From Limnomonas spitsbergensis (taxonomy: Eukaryota; Chlorophyta; Chlorophyceae; Chlamydomonadales): a DNA stretch of 64,000 bases. The notes beneath the pieces are model-generated. The model was not told the DNA's origin. It saw only the letters and a program-made list of their open reading frames with translations, and ran no database searches. The position numbers and the translations under genes were made by a program. Position 1 is the first letter of the stretch. Every line of letters starts with the position of its first letter. The stretch spans positions 3,906,001-3,970,000 of the forward strand of contig JAYJMM010000041.1 in NCBI GenBank assembly GCA_037349105.1. The letters run 5' to 3'. Below are positions 35,829 through 47,296 of this stretch, in pieces.

Positions 35829-36580
35829 CCCTTCTTGTAACTGCTCTCGGGGTGACATTGGCCTCTCCCCGGCCAGTGGTGTACGAGATGTCGTACAACC
35901 CGTTCGCCATTGGTCTTGCGATGCCCCGGTCCATTTGCCTTGTTGCTGGGTTGGTGGCCATGACTTCCACCTCAGGCCTGTCCATGACGTTGGCCTCCTG
36001 GGCTGTCCTGGCAGCCGCTCTGGCTGCTGGGCTCGGCCGCCCCTGGACCTGCAAACTGCGATCCTCTGTAGCGGGCCCAGCTCTTGCAGCGGGCCCAGCC
36101 CCCTTGTCCTCAGGTGTGCATTGTGGGCACACCCACTCGCCCTCAGGCACCTTCTCGAGTACTGGCACCAAGCAATCCATGTGCCAACCTGTATTGCAGG
36201 CATCACACAAAAGCATCACCTCTCCGCGGTCAGGCAGCTGGCACACCTCGCATGACAGGCTGTGATTGGGTCTGGTTCCACTGAAATCAACCACTCCCCT
36301 GAGGTTGGGCAAGTGGCATGGAGAACAATTGACAGCATTCTCTGTTACTGTGAGGCCATCTGCCCCCTCCAACACCAAGGTTCCCGTCGCCCCCAGTGTT
36401 TTTACCCTTAGGATCTCAGGCCTGGCCTTGGGATCGAGGCTGCGTCGCTTTGATGAATACTTCACATACACGTAATCTCCCTCTGCAAAACGCCTGACCT
36501 GGGGGACATACCCTCCCCCACGAATGCGTGCATATCGCAGCTTGTCGCGGTGCTGCGCAATTTTCAGATGCTCACCCGCA
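35806..36580 (-). pseudogene. Element A: integrase C-terminus with PHD finger
   Basis: The frame that ends at 35806 is read from about 36580 downstream. It starts with an integrase C-terminal, SH3-like segment (RRFAEGDYVYVKY, then RPEILRVKTLG). A canonical C4HC3 PHD finger follows at about 36110-36255: CEVC, then CDAC, then H-x2-C (GWHMDC), then CPQC. PHD fingers usually read histone H3 tails. Here one takes the place that a chromodomain occupies in chromoviruses. A 1-nt indel near 36570 separates this frame from the DDE domain upstream. The tail is Ala/Gln-rich and ends at the LTR. Confidence 0.88.
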
Positions 36581-37790
36581 GTGCCTCTTTGATCCTGGCC
36601 ACTCTGGCCAAGAGCAGGTCTGCTGCCTCCTCTGCTGTTGCCACCTTGGCTGTGATCCAGAGGTCCGCCCCCACTCTGGAGGGGAAGGTGGGTCTCTGCC
36701 CGAACAGCACCTCGTACGGCGCCATGCGCGTGGCCTGCTGCGGCGAGCATCGGAAGCCTAGGGCTACCCAGGGCACCATCTTGTCCCAGGACTCGTCGCA
36801 GCTGCCCTCCTCGCAGCACTTGCGCAGGCCTGCCTTGAGTGTCTGGACAGCCCTCTCTGATAGCCCGTCTGCCTGGGGGTGGTTGGCAGAAGTGGTGCGG
36901 TGGTCAATGAAGCAATCCAACAACATGTCCTGAAATTCACCCTGGAACTCTGTTCCCTGGTCTGTCACCACTTCTGCGCATCCCCCGAATCGTGCAACAA
37001 CATTTTGAAAGAATGCCAAGGCCGTCACATCAGACGCCTTGCTTGGAATGGGGATCAACTCCACCCATTTGGAGTAATGCTCCACACACACCATCACAAA
37101 CCGATTGCCTCTGGAAGTGGTTGTGAATGGACCACACAGGTCCACTCCCCACCGGAAAAACAACCCCTCAATGGGTAGCGGGTGCAGGTTGGGCTGTATG
37201 TGATTGAATGTGGACGCCCTGGCCCTGTCACACACACCACATTCCTGCACTGCCTTCTTGACTGCTGCTCTGAGCCCCCGCCACCAATGCTGCTGCATGA
37301 CCATGAAAGCCGTGCGGTGGCTGCCAAAATGGCCCGTACCGGCATGGGCTGTCTGGATCACTGCAAGCCTGTCCTCTGGCCTGGGCACCACACAACGTCT
37401 ACCGTCAGGCATGAGTCTCATCAGTACTCCTCCCCTCTCTGATTCCCACTGGAATGGCGCCGCTCTGCGCTGTATTCTGGTCTGTTCTCCTAGCTCTGTT
37501 CCCTGAACATATGTCTTCTCACGGAGAAACCTCAATACAGGTTCATCTGCCCACACATCAACCCTGACCGATGGTCCTGCATGGCATCCTGACGGGTCCT
37601 TCTCACCCTCTGTGTCCCTGGTCACCTTGATTTCAATATCAACTTGTTCCCCAGGTGTGTTCCCACCTGGTTCCTGTGCCGCGTCGGCCCAGTCTGCCGC
37701 AGCTGATTCTCCCAGGCACTGCCTGTATGACGCGGCCACCTCTCCGCTGCCAGAGCATGCGTTTCCTGCAGTAGCAAGGGCATGTGAAGT
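36564..37790 (-). pseudogene. Element A: integrase, zinc-binding and DDE core
   Basis: The zinc-binding HHCC part reads HAGTGHFGSHR then CGVC (about 37215-37315). The catalytic triad lies in WGVDLCGPF (D), VVTDQGTEF (D) and ADGLSERAVQTLK (E), with normal spacing for Ty3/gypsy integrase. The frame shifts out near 36570 (a GTGAGCATCTGA stop). Upstream, the open frame runs into the LINE fragment at 37790, so the first ~48 codons of the computed frame are LINE-derived and not integrase. The reading frame link to the methyltransferase is lost in this copy. Confidence 0.9.
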
Positions 37791-38035
37791 TTGTGAAGTT
37801 TTTACAGTCCAACGGGGCATCACATTTGATGCATGGGACTTGTGCCCGTAAACCGGTACAGGCACTAAATATGCTAGGACAGCGAGCGAAAACCAATGAC
37901 CCCCCTGGGCAAGCAACCAACACTCAACCACCAAGCAGTAGCGTGGGAATGAACCCCATAGTGCAGCAGATTAGCCCCAGCCATAAAACATGACGTGGGT
38001 GCAAAAGAGTTCGGTTGGACGCCTCCTAGGAAAGA
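37790..38035 (-). mobile_element. LINE 3'-end fragment inserted in element A
   Basis: About 245 bp, minus strand, closely matching the 3' end of the LINE at 46865-47105: both have GAACTCTTTTGCACCCACGT, GTTTTATGGCTGGGGCT and GGACTGTAAAAACTTCACAA. It is a strongly 5'-truncated LINE insertion between the methyltransferase and integrase parts of element A. The tail is built of AACTTCACAAA-like repeats instead of plain poly(A). Confidence 0.85.
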
Positions 38036-38420
38036 CAGGTGAGTGTCGTTAGGGACAGCGTTAGATTTTAATTGAGAAGGAAACAAGAAAGTTTTAGTGA
38101 AATTTTATGAGTTTGTGTAAAAACTGTGTGATGTGTAAGCGAAACTTCAGTGTGTTTAAGTGTTTTAAAATGTGTGAAATATGTATACAACTGTGTGACA
38201 CATAACTTAAGTGAGTTAAATGTTTAAAAAGTGTGACCTGTGTGTAAAAATTATTGAGATGAGTGTGTGAAACTTCTGTAAGTGAGCCATTTCAATGTTA
38301 AATTAGTGATTCAGAAACGATGATACAAACACATGGACCAGAGATAGGAATTGTGATAATCAAGGTGATAGTCATCCCAAGTCAAGACTCCCCCTTAGCC
38401 TGACAAATGAAAGCAAAAAC
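38036..38420. other. A+T-rich spacer in element A
   Basis: No coding signal. It is rich in TGTGTGAA, GTGTGTAAA and TTTAAAATGTG motifs and much more A+T-rich than the flanking element. It could be a leftover of the LINE insertion, an intron or a 3' UTR-like segment; the matching part of element B lies beyond the window. Confidence 0.45.
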
Positions 38421-39791
38421 TCATGCGGCCACCTCCACCCCATCGACAAAGAGCCGAGCACGCGTGAAAAACACCCTCAACTTCATCTCCTTGGCAAACT
38501 GGAACTTGGGCCAGAGCTCATGCCGTGCCGACAACTCTGCAGGGGACATATCATCCCAGATGGTGACACCCTTGCCTGCCAACTGAATCCTCCCATACAC
38601 TATGCTCTCGGCCTCGCTGAGATTGCCCACGCGGAACTTGATCTTCCGCATGAACTTGTTGTTGGGATCCGGCTTGCCCATCCGAAAGGCGCTGTTGACA
38701 TTGATAGTGATACCCATGAGCTTGCACACTGTCTCACACACCAGAGCCGCACAGTCCTCCCCCAGACCACCCTCTGGCAGGCCAGATATCACGAAGCTGG
38801 AATCCCTGCTGTCATGCATGGCTAGCGGAGCAATGCCGTTGGCACCCATGCTGGTGCCACCGCCGCACGATGTGGCATAGTGGCTGGACATTAAAGTTGC
38901 ACCCAGCACTGGGTCCCTGTCCTGGCCTGGCAGCCTTGCTCTGCGTTTCAATTCCTCTGGTATGATTTTAGCACACTCAAGTGCCACATTGAGCCATGCT
39001 CCTAGTGCCCACGAATCCATGCACCTGCCCAAGGCTGCCCTCCTGGCCGCCTCTGGGAAGTCTGGGCGCGGCAATGTGGACCCCACAGCGTACCCCATGG
39101 CTCGCTCACGCTCGTTTGCGTTGGGCTCCTGCAAGTTCCCCATGGGTCTGTACACCATCCCATTTTGCCCGTTCCGAAAAGAATATGACGAGGGCGTGGC
39201 CATCAAACACGGCAGCACCTTCCTGGGCTGGCCTGTTACGTTGATGCGGTACCCCCCATTGTCCGGACATGAGACTACCTGGGCCTTGCTGCCCTTGTCC
39301 AGAATGTCGTCTACTATCCCCCCGTGGGGTCTGGTCGACGCACGAATCACAAACTCAATATCTGTTGCAGGGGCGATATTCCCCCAATAGTTGCGGGTGC
39401 GGTGGGCGTAAGACCCCACCTGCGCTGCGTCAAACAACGCCGGTGTTCCCAGAATCCTGCACACCTCCTGAAAAGCCTCAACACTGGCCTTCACACTCTT
39501 CTGATTCAACTGCATTGCCACATTCTCAATCAGGTACGCTGGCGGCCTAGGCCCCTGCAGGAACTGTAGTGTACCCAACAGCTTGACTAACGGGAAGAAA
39601 GACTTGCTTCTCTCTCCCTCGAGCCCACGCCCCTTGCCTGCCGACGAGAGGTCCTGGCACTCCCAGCCTGCTACCATGAACCACTGGCGCCCATCCTGGG
39701 CGCCCGCCTCCTGGAGGTGCTCCGCCGTAATGGCATACACATCTTGGGGCAACGCTCTGAACGCCTTATCAAACGCTTTGACCGGAAGCAA
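38421..39791 (-). pseudogene. Element A: DNMT3-like cytosine methyltransferase C-part plus L1-ORF1p-like domain
   Basis: This is the main part of a C5-cytosine methyltransferase. Motif IV is GWECQDLSSAGKG, with the catalytic Cys in ECQ instead of the usual PCQ/PCN. Motif VI is YLIENVAMQ, the QxRxR-like motif VIII is SYAHRTRNYWGN, and motif IX/X reads ERERAMGYAVG and ALGRCMDSWALG. The AHRxRxxWGN block is closest in style to DNMT3. From about 38820 on, the frame continues into FVISGLPE, AFRMGK and GVTIWDDMSP with a final FVDGVEV, the layout of the RNA-binding region of LINE-1 ORF1p. Motif I lies upstream across a TGA at about 39801, so the enzyme is split. Confidence 0.87.
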
Positions 39792-39800
39792 CTGAGGGTA

Positions 39801-42800
39801 TCACCTGTGCAACTGCACCAGGCGACCCCCTGCGATCTCTCTGACTTCCTCACTGATATCAGCATACAAGTACTGCACCACTGGGATACCCGCCCTGAGC
39901 ACCATCTCCAGCCCTGAGCACATACCTCCAAAGGGCTCGAAAAGGACGACTCCCTCGGTCTCCATGGCCCGCACAGCCCCACTCGACAGGCAAGCTGTGT
40001 CCAGGCCTGCATGTAAATGAGGGGGCGTCACCCGAGGCAGGTCAGCAAGAACATCACTGGTCATTGTCCTGGCCCGCTCCCTGTTGCTGAATGCCTGTTC
40101 TGCCGTACTGACAGGCTGCGCCTGCTCATCATCGTCAGTGGCGGCAGAGGATATCTCCTGCCCCACCGGCGCTGTCACGCAAGCTGCCTCTGCAGCTCGC
40201 AGTATCTGTACTCTTCTTCTGCCCTCCTGTGCCATGCGCACCATCTGGTCTGCATGCCACTGGTTCACTCTGCCCAACCCCGTGAGTAAAGCTACTTGTT
40301 TCCCACCTGCCTCCTCCTGGACTGACGGCTCGGGAGCGGCTGTATCAAGCCTGGCCCCCGTGCGGTCAGCTGAGGATGGGAGTGGCGATCTGGACGGGAT
40401 GTCCGCATTCTGGTGGCATGCCCCTGAGCGGTGGACAATGGTAATGTCCAGCTCTTGAAGCATGAGAGCCCACCTAGCGTGCTGGCCCACCAACGTCTGA
40501 TTGTCCATGAGGTAAGTGAGCGGCTCATGGTCAGTGATGAGATGCACCTTGCACCCAAACAGCATGTGGCGGTATGTGCGTGCTGCATACACTGCGGCCA
40601 GCATCTCCCCCTGGAACGAGGAATAGTTCCTCTCGCTCTTGTTCAGGGATCTGGACGTGCATGCCACCATATACTCCCGCCCGCTGTCATCACACTGCCC
40701 TAGCACGGCGCCTATGCCCTGCTTAGAGAAATCTGTGTACAACAAGAACGGCCTTGGCGGCCCCTTGCCGTCTGGCCCTGTCCCACTGTAATCTGGTCTG
40801 CGCAGGACTCTTCCGCCCTCGCACATCTCTGTTTTGATCAACTGGAACGCCTGCGACTGCTCTGGCCCCCACACAAACGGGACCCCCTGGACCAGCAATG
40901 CGTTGATGCATGCCGCCTTTTTCGAGAAATCCGGGACGTAGCACCGGTAGAAATTCAAGAATCCCATGACCTCCTGAATGTTTTTCACCGATGTGGGCTC
41001 TGGCAGCGCCATAACCGCTGCTATCTTGGCTGCGTGCGGCGTGAGCCCCTGGGCCGACACATTGTGACCCAGGTACTCTACCGTTGCACACCCAAACAGG
41101 GACTTGTCGGGGTGCGCCCTTAATCCTACACTGTGGAGCATGTCTAACATCAGCTCCACATGCCTGATGTGTTCTGCCGGTGTGTCACTGTACACTAGCA
41201 GATCGTCAATGAATGCCACGCAGAACGCACTCAGGCCTGCCCTGGCAATCTCCTCTTCCATCATACGCTGAAAGAAGGGAGGTCCATTGCGCAGACCGAA
41301 GTTGAGCTTTGTGTACATCCAAAGCTCAGGTCCCATCCAGAAAGCTGTCTTAGGCTGGTCCTCGACCTTTATAGGGATCTGCATGAACCCCGACCGGAGA
41401 TCAACCTTGCTGAATATCTTGGCAGTTCCCAGGTTCTGAAAAATAGTCTCCATCCTGGGGATTGCAAACTCCTGCTTAGCCGTACGCAGGTTTAACCTGC
41501 GCATATCGTGCGCTATCCGGTGGTCAGTCCACTCCCCAGTCTCAGCACTCTTCTTGGCTGCTACTACTGAGTTGGCCGCAAACTTGATAGGCCCCCCCTG
41601 GGGTACTTTGACGATGATACCTGCCTGTATCATTGGCTGGCACTTTTCTTTAAAAATGGCTGCTTTGGGTGGCGGCATGTCCCTGGACTTCTGAAAGCAC
41701 GAACTGACCTCGTCTTCTAAAGCCAGCGTAAACTCACCCTGCGTGCCGCAGTAGCCTGGTAGATCCTCCATGGAGTAAGCGAACGCTCCTTGGCGATCCC
41801 TGAGGCTCTGCTCCAGGCTCTCCTGCTGTTCCGCAGTGAAGTCGGGGTGCTGGCCCAGCAGCCACCCCTCCTTGGTTTTGACGTACTCCGCGGGCGGCTC
41901 CACTACTCCCCCCGGCTGGAACATGTCGATCATCTCAGCCGCCTGCGGGTCGTCCTCCGCGGGCGGCTCTTCCCTGCCAGTGTCGTTGCCGCTTTGCCAT
42001 CTCTCCTGCTGGCTGCAGGCACCCCTCCTGCTGGCACCCCCCATGGGAATGACTGCTGGCGGGCGCAACCATCCAGACGACAGCTTCGCTGCTGCCTCTT
42101 GTCCAGACACAAAAGCCCCTTGGCCTGCTGTAAATCCTCCTCCTCGTACCCCCTGCTCGGTGGCTCGCGCCCCTGGCACACACACCGACAGCAGGAGCCA
42201 CACCAGTATCAGCTGGAGCGTCCCCGTAAGGATCCCCTTAAATGCTGTACAGGTGAGGAGTCCTCTGCAAGCTGGCATCTGCCTCGTGGGTTTCTGCGGT
42301 AGGTGCTCTGTTGGCTGTACGCATGGCTCTGCACTCTGCGCTGGCCTCTGCTGCCCTCTGGCCCATGTGATCTCCAGGTCTACCTGGCTGATCCTGAGTG
42401 GCAGGACTGGGCAGTCCATTCCTGGTCTGCTGCCACGGTCCCTGTCCGCGGCTGCCCTCTTCGCCTTTCCTGCGCGTCGCCTAGCCTTCTTTGACTTTTT
42501 CCCCCGCAACTCGGCAGTGTCAGCCCAAGCCGCACCGGCCCTTTCTGGCCCTGCTCCTGGGGTCTGGCCTGTGCTGCCCTGTGCCAGCCGCTCCTGCCTG
42601 TGAGTGGCGCGCTGCACAGCCTTGCTGCTGCCTGCACCCACGGGCTCCTCTGGCCCACAGCCCTGTCGCATGGTTTCCCGAGCGCTGGCAGCCCTCCTTG
42701 CAAGGTCCTCCCCCCTGCTGGTTCGGGCTTGGCTGCTGCGGCTGTCCGACGGCTGTTGGGTGTCCACTCCCTTTGCTCCCATCGTGTTGAGGGCTGATAT

Positions 42801-43457
42801 TCTCTCCGTCAGCTCCTCCTGTAGCTCCCTGACCGCCCTGCTGTAACCTCCCATCCTGGGGTTCGGATCGGGCTGTGGCAGCATTCTGAGTCGGAAAAGC
42901 AGGCTAGCCTCCTGGCTTGCCTCTTGCTGCCCCATTTCCTGCCTTCTTAGCACGTCCAGCTGATCCACGAAGTTCCTGAGCACTGCCACCCAGCGTCCCG
43001 TGCTGTATGCTGCTGGGTCACCCCAGGGCTCCCTTGCTGCTGCCTGTGCTGGCGGGCTGATCTGGGCGTCCCCTGGGCGCCTGCTGCTCGCCTCGCCTGC
43101 TGCTGCCCCCTTGGGCTTGCAAGCGTACTGGTCTGCTGCCTGCCGCGGGCTGACCCCCACTGCGACCTGGTGTGCCTCCTCTTCTAGTGCGACCTTGCTG
43201 CTGCGTTCTATCTCGGCTCTCCTGGTTCTGCGCTCTTCCATGGCTGCTTGCTCCTGAACAACACCGCGCATCCACTCCTGCCTTAGCTGTAACAACTCCT
43301 CCTCGCGGCCCCACCCTGGACTCCCTGGTCCAGGGCCTGCGTCGGTTGGCTCTTCCATCCCATCTGCATCCCCGGCATCAGCTCTTGTGAGGCTGATCCT
43401 TGCTGGGAACGGGCTTCCGTCAGCGCCCCACTCCTCTTCCGACTCTGAATCCTGCAC
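39801..43457 (-). pseudogene. Element A: RT-RNase H and methyltransferase motif I
   Basis: Order on the minus strand: low-complexity gag tail; a hydrophobic segment (LTGTLQLILVWLLLSVCV, about 42195-42250); the RT core with KVDLRSGFMQIPI, LNFGLRNGPPFFQRMM and the catalytic FIDDLLVYSD; RNase H with LLYTDFSKQGIGA, FQGEMLA, ITDHEPL and QNADIPSRS; and methyltransferase motif I (LFEPFGGMCSGLEMV). It ends at a TGA where element B has AGA (63432-63434), so a single nonsense change separates it from the rest of the methyltransferase. Domain content is clear; the copy is non-functional as a whole. Confidence 0.93.
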
Positions 43458-43498
43458 CAGTGATGGTGGCCCTTCCGAAGGGTCTTCATTCTCCTCTC

Positions 43499-45682
43499 CT
43501 AGCAGCCCCCTGCCCTCCTGGCGGGGGCGAAGCTCATTGCTGGACCTTGGCTCCCTGCTGTCCAGGTCTCCTGCAAGTGGTCTGCTGGTACTGTCCGGGG
43601 GTGTCTGGGGCTCCGCCCGATCCCGGTCTCAGCCTCCAGGGCTGACACCTCCATTTCCCCCATGGGCTCCAGCCATTCCCAAGAGGATGCTGTTGCCCCG
43701 AGTGTGGTGACAAAGGCGACATGGCCCTGCTCTGTTGGCTCCTGGTATGCGTCCTGGATTGGTCCGTCACTGTCAGCAGCGGGGTCCCAATAGCGGGAAC
43801 CCCACCTGCCCAGTATCCAGCGTCCCAGCACGGGCTGAGTCAGCTCTTCCAGTTCCTCCATGTAGGTATCCGCTCCTGCTCCTCTGAACAAGGGATGCAG
43901 CGTGCGCACCCCTGCCGGGTGCGCCTGCCTCCACAGCTGTACTGTCATGCTGTTTGCCTGCCAATAAGGGCCCACGCTGCTGGCCCTGTTGTCGCGCCAC
44001 GCTCTTCTCTCCCAGCGCACCCACTGGTGCACGCACGCTTCTAACCGTTCCACTGCGAACGGCGAGCGCGCGAACTCCTCCTCGTCTTCCCACATGGGTC
44101 CATCCGCTGGCGACCTCTGGGCCCCATATGGCCATGTGGGGCAGTCTGTCATTTCCAGCGGCGCCCACTGATCATCCACGCCCCAGACATGCCACATGGC
44201 TGCCGACAGCTGTCCCGGAAGCAGAACCCGTTGCAACGCCATGAGCATGACTGCCCATGTCGCTGGGTCTGCTCCCCTGGCGTGCGTGTGCGCGTGGAAC
44301 TCTGCCTCGTCGACTGATGCGCACTTGGTGATCGCCACGTTCCCTTCGCACCTTGCGAACAGGAAGACTGGCATATCATCCCGCGACGCATGCATGTGGA
44401 TCCATGCCGCTGAAACAGGCAGCTCTCCCTCTTCCAGCTCCTCGTAGTAGTAAGTTACCAGCTGCTGAACTGGGATGGCTGCCCTGGCTTCCCCAGGGTC
44501 CATTCCCCACGGTACAGCTTGCCCTGCGACCATCCTGGGGATGGTGACCGACGCCTCAACGGTGGCCTCACACCGCCTTGGCCTATCAGAATGGCACAGC
44601 CCTGCCCCGCCGTAGGTTCCATCCTCGGACCTGTCACCCCCTCCGTGCCCTCCTAAGGCCTGCACTGGCACGTAGAAAGCGCGGTCTCTGAGAGCGGGGT
44701 GCTCCATCAACTGATGGACGCAGTCCTCCGCCCATGGCGTGCGCATGAACCCGGGCTGCGCACCCTGCCACACCCCCTCGGTGCGCGTGCTATCCGGCAC
44801 GTCTGGGTGCGCCCTGTCGGCTGCGGCCACCGCTGTGATGCCTTCTTTGACGGCTAGGTCCACCATCTCGCTGACGCAGTATGCGTAGATGGGGTGCTGT
44901 GACCATCCCCTCTGCATATAATCCTCCATCCTTGTGCTGGGCTGTATGAAACCCTTGAGTGCTGCACCCAGCAGGACTGCTGTCACCGCGTCCCATGGAA
45001 AGATCAGTCTGGCCACTGCCTGCATAGCTGCCGCTATGTTGACACACGTCTGCGTCCTGCCTTCCAGGAGCCTGTGGTTCTGCACCCTACATAGCCCATC
45101 CTTGGATTGTGCAGGCAGAGTGATCATAGCCTCTGAAGACGACGCCTCTGGCATTTCTTCCCCCAGGCGGTACCACTGTACGAAGCACCTGCTTTCTGGC
45201 AATCTCGGCGGGTCTGGCTCGGGGCGAACCCGCCCTCTGCTGCCCGACCTGTCCCGGCGCCCTGTACCGCCCTGGGTGAACCGGGAATCCTCATGCCATG
45301 CAGCGGGTCTCTCGCCCCTGCTGCGGCTGCGCTGCAGCCCTCTGTCCTCCTCTTCCCATCTGACAGTGTTGGACAGAGAGGTGGTACTGTGATGGGTCCT
45401 AACGGCCCCCGCCGTATTGTCCTCTGGACTCATAGCTGCTGCCCCCTTGGCCCCTGGGTGGTGAACCTGCCTGCTGAGCCAATCCCGGGTCCCGGTGGCT
45501 GCTCCCGCTACCTCGCCGCCTGTGTCCGCGTTGCCCTCCGGGGTACCTGGGCAGAGCATGGCAGCTTCCTCCTCACGCACTGTTAAAGGAGCTTGAGGCT
45601 CATAGCCTTCCTCTGAGGCGCTGGTGCCGTCCCCACTGGAACTGATTTCCCATTCGTCTACCCTATTGTCGTCATTTGGCAT
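43499..45682 (-). pseudogene. Element A: mid-polyprotein (gag-derived) segment
   Basis: It aligns along its length with element B residues encoded at about 57640-59700 (shared LCPGTPEGN, FIQPSTRMEDYMQRGWS/YILSSTNIADYMQRGWS, VPVQALGGH/VPVQAMGEF). A 1-nt deletion near 43610 relative to B (GACCGGGATCGGGCGG against GCCTAGGGGACGGGCA) throws the frame to a stop at 43499, while the pol frame starts open just downstream. The function of this segment is unknown. It is conserved in both copies, so it was probably under selection in the active family. Confidence 0.8.
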
Positions 45683-47105
45683 CTCTGTCTTATGACGGAA
45701 GCGTTCTTGATATTAAGCCCTTTTTCATCTACTTGGGTATGTTATTTGATGAGGCAGAGGGTATGAAGGGAGCAGGTAGACGTTGTGTCAACAAAGGGAG
45801 GGCAGCTTTGTATGCCATGGTCCGGAGATGTCATGAGCTTGACATACACAATGTTCACATCAAATGTCATATTTTTGACTCTTTAGTGAAGCCTATTCTG
45901 TTTTATGGGTGTGAAATTTGGGGACCAGGTCTCCTTGCGAAAGGAGTCGGCTTGACAGATACTGGTTTCTCTAGAGATTTGGAGGTAATTCACAAGGGTT
46001 TCCTTAGGCAGTGTCTGGGTCTTCGCAAGTCTGTGTCCGAGTATGTTCTCATGAGTGAACTGCACCGTGAACCCCTTATCTTAAGTCTTTTTCAGCAGAC
46101 CCTGAGTTTTTGGAATAGAATTAATCTGAGGCCTGACAATGACCTTGTGAAAATGGCTATGCAGGAAAGTTGTGATTTGGCAAAGGCTGGCACTTCACTT
46201 TGTTGGGCTGGTTTTCTGTCTACGATATTGATGACTCTGGGTATTGATTTATTGACTGCATCAGCCAATACCTCTTTGGATATTAAGGTCATTGTGAATT
46301 CAGCTAGGGATCAGTGGCTTTCCAAAATTTCCAGGGACATGCCACGTACGGCCCTGTCTGTACGTGCTACTCCTGACTCAGAACGCTCGGGGTTCAAATT
46401 GTTTACGTTCTCTAAGTGGTTCCAAATTAAGCGTGATGTGCAGGAGACTTTCTGGTACAATTTGAGTAAGCCTAATATTATTTTTGCTGTAGCCCGGTAT
46501 CGAATGGGGTCGCATTGGCTGAATGTTGAGACAGGGCGCTTTGAGAAACCCTGTGTGCCTCGTAGCGAGAGGATTTGTAGATGTTGCAATCTTGAATGTC
46601 GGGAGGATGAGCTTCACATGATTTACTGCCCGTTCTATACAGACCTTCGCTTTCAGTTTAACCTTACTTTCCATAATTTCCTAGAGGACGAGGATGAGGC
46701 CATGAAACGGTACGCAAATGGAGTGTGGGGCAAACTAAATGCAGCGGATTCTGCATATGTGTTCTGGAAGAAATTTGGTTGTTTTATCTTTCAGTGTATG
46801 ATGAAAAGAGAGAATCATCTCAAAACTCTGCCAAAATTCCTGTCTCCCCCCTAACTCTCTAGGCGGTGCTCAATCGAACTCTTTTGCACCCACGTCATGT
46901 TTTATGGCTGGGGCTTATCTTCTGCACTATGGGGTTCATTCCCACGCCACTGTCGTGGTTGTGTGCTAGTTGCTTGCCCAGGGGGGTCACTGGTTTTCGC
47001 TTTCTGTCCTAGTGTATCAAGTGCCTGTACCGGTTTACGGGCACATGTCCCATGCATCAAGTGTGATGCTCTGTTGGACTGTAAAAACTTCACAAAAAAA
47101 CTTCA
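45683..47105 (+). mobile_element. 5'-truncated LINE (non-LTR retrotransposon)
   Basis: The plus-strand frame to 46854 encodes the region C-terminal to the RT catalytic core of a LINE. It starts at KPFFIYLGMLFDEA (the FKYLG block), continues with PILFYGCEIWG, and ends with a CCHC-like CRCC...HMIYC knuckle (46573-46630). The catalytic YADD part, endonuclease and ORF1 are absent, so this is a dead-on-arrival 5'-truncated copy. The 3' UTR (46855-47105) is shared with 37790-38035. The left junction is within element A gag; the right flank is not gag, so a simple insertion with target-site duplication is not seen. Confidence 0.85.
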
Positions 47106-47296
47106 CAGGCTGTTTCATGGACCAGAATATAGTGGGCATTCATATGCCGCGTATAACGGCGTGATTATATGTCTTTCTTCATGAATAACTGACTTCAATA
47201 AACAAACTTGCACTACACGAGCACATCCCAGTCCGCCCTCAGACCCCTGTCGAGTCTGGACCCCCCTGCTCCTTTAATTGCACTGATGTAATCACC

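Larger units (their letters stand above)
35482..45683 (-). mobile_element. Element A: decayed LTR retrotransposon with DNA methyltransferase and PHD finger
   Basis: Read on the minus strand the order is: a gag-derived region, a hydrophobic segment, RT, RNase H, a DNMT3-like methyltransferase, an L1-ORF1p-like domain, a spacer with a LINE tail, a zinc-binding plus DDE integrase, a PHD finger and a terminal repeat. RT-RNase H before integrase, with the integrase closest to the 3' terminal repeat, is the Ty3/gypsy order. The amino-terminal half of the polyprotein is missing (compare element B). The copy is broken by at least two frameshifts, one nonsense codon and a LINE insertion, so it is a pseudo-element. 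The 45683 end is where LINE sequence begins. Confidence 0.88.

Noticed and set aside
39269..45586. Many plus-strand open frames opposite element A
   Set aside because: They are antisense shadows of the G+C-rich retroelement frame; RT, methyltransferase and integrase motifs are on the minus strand.
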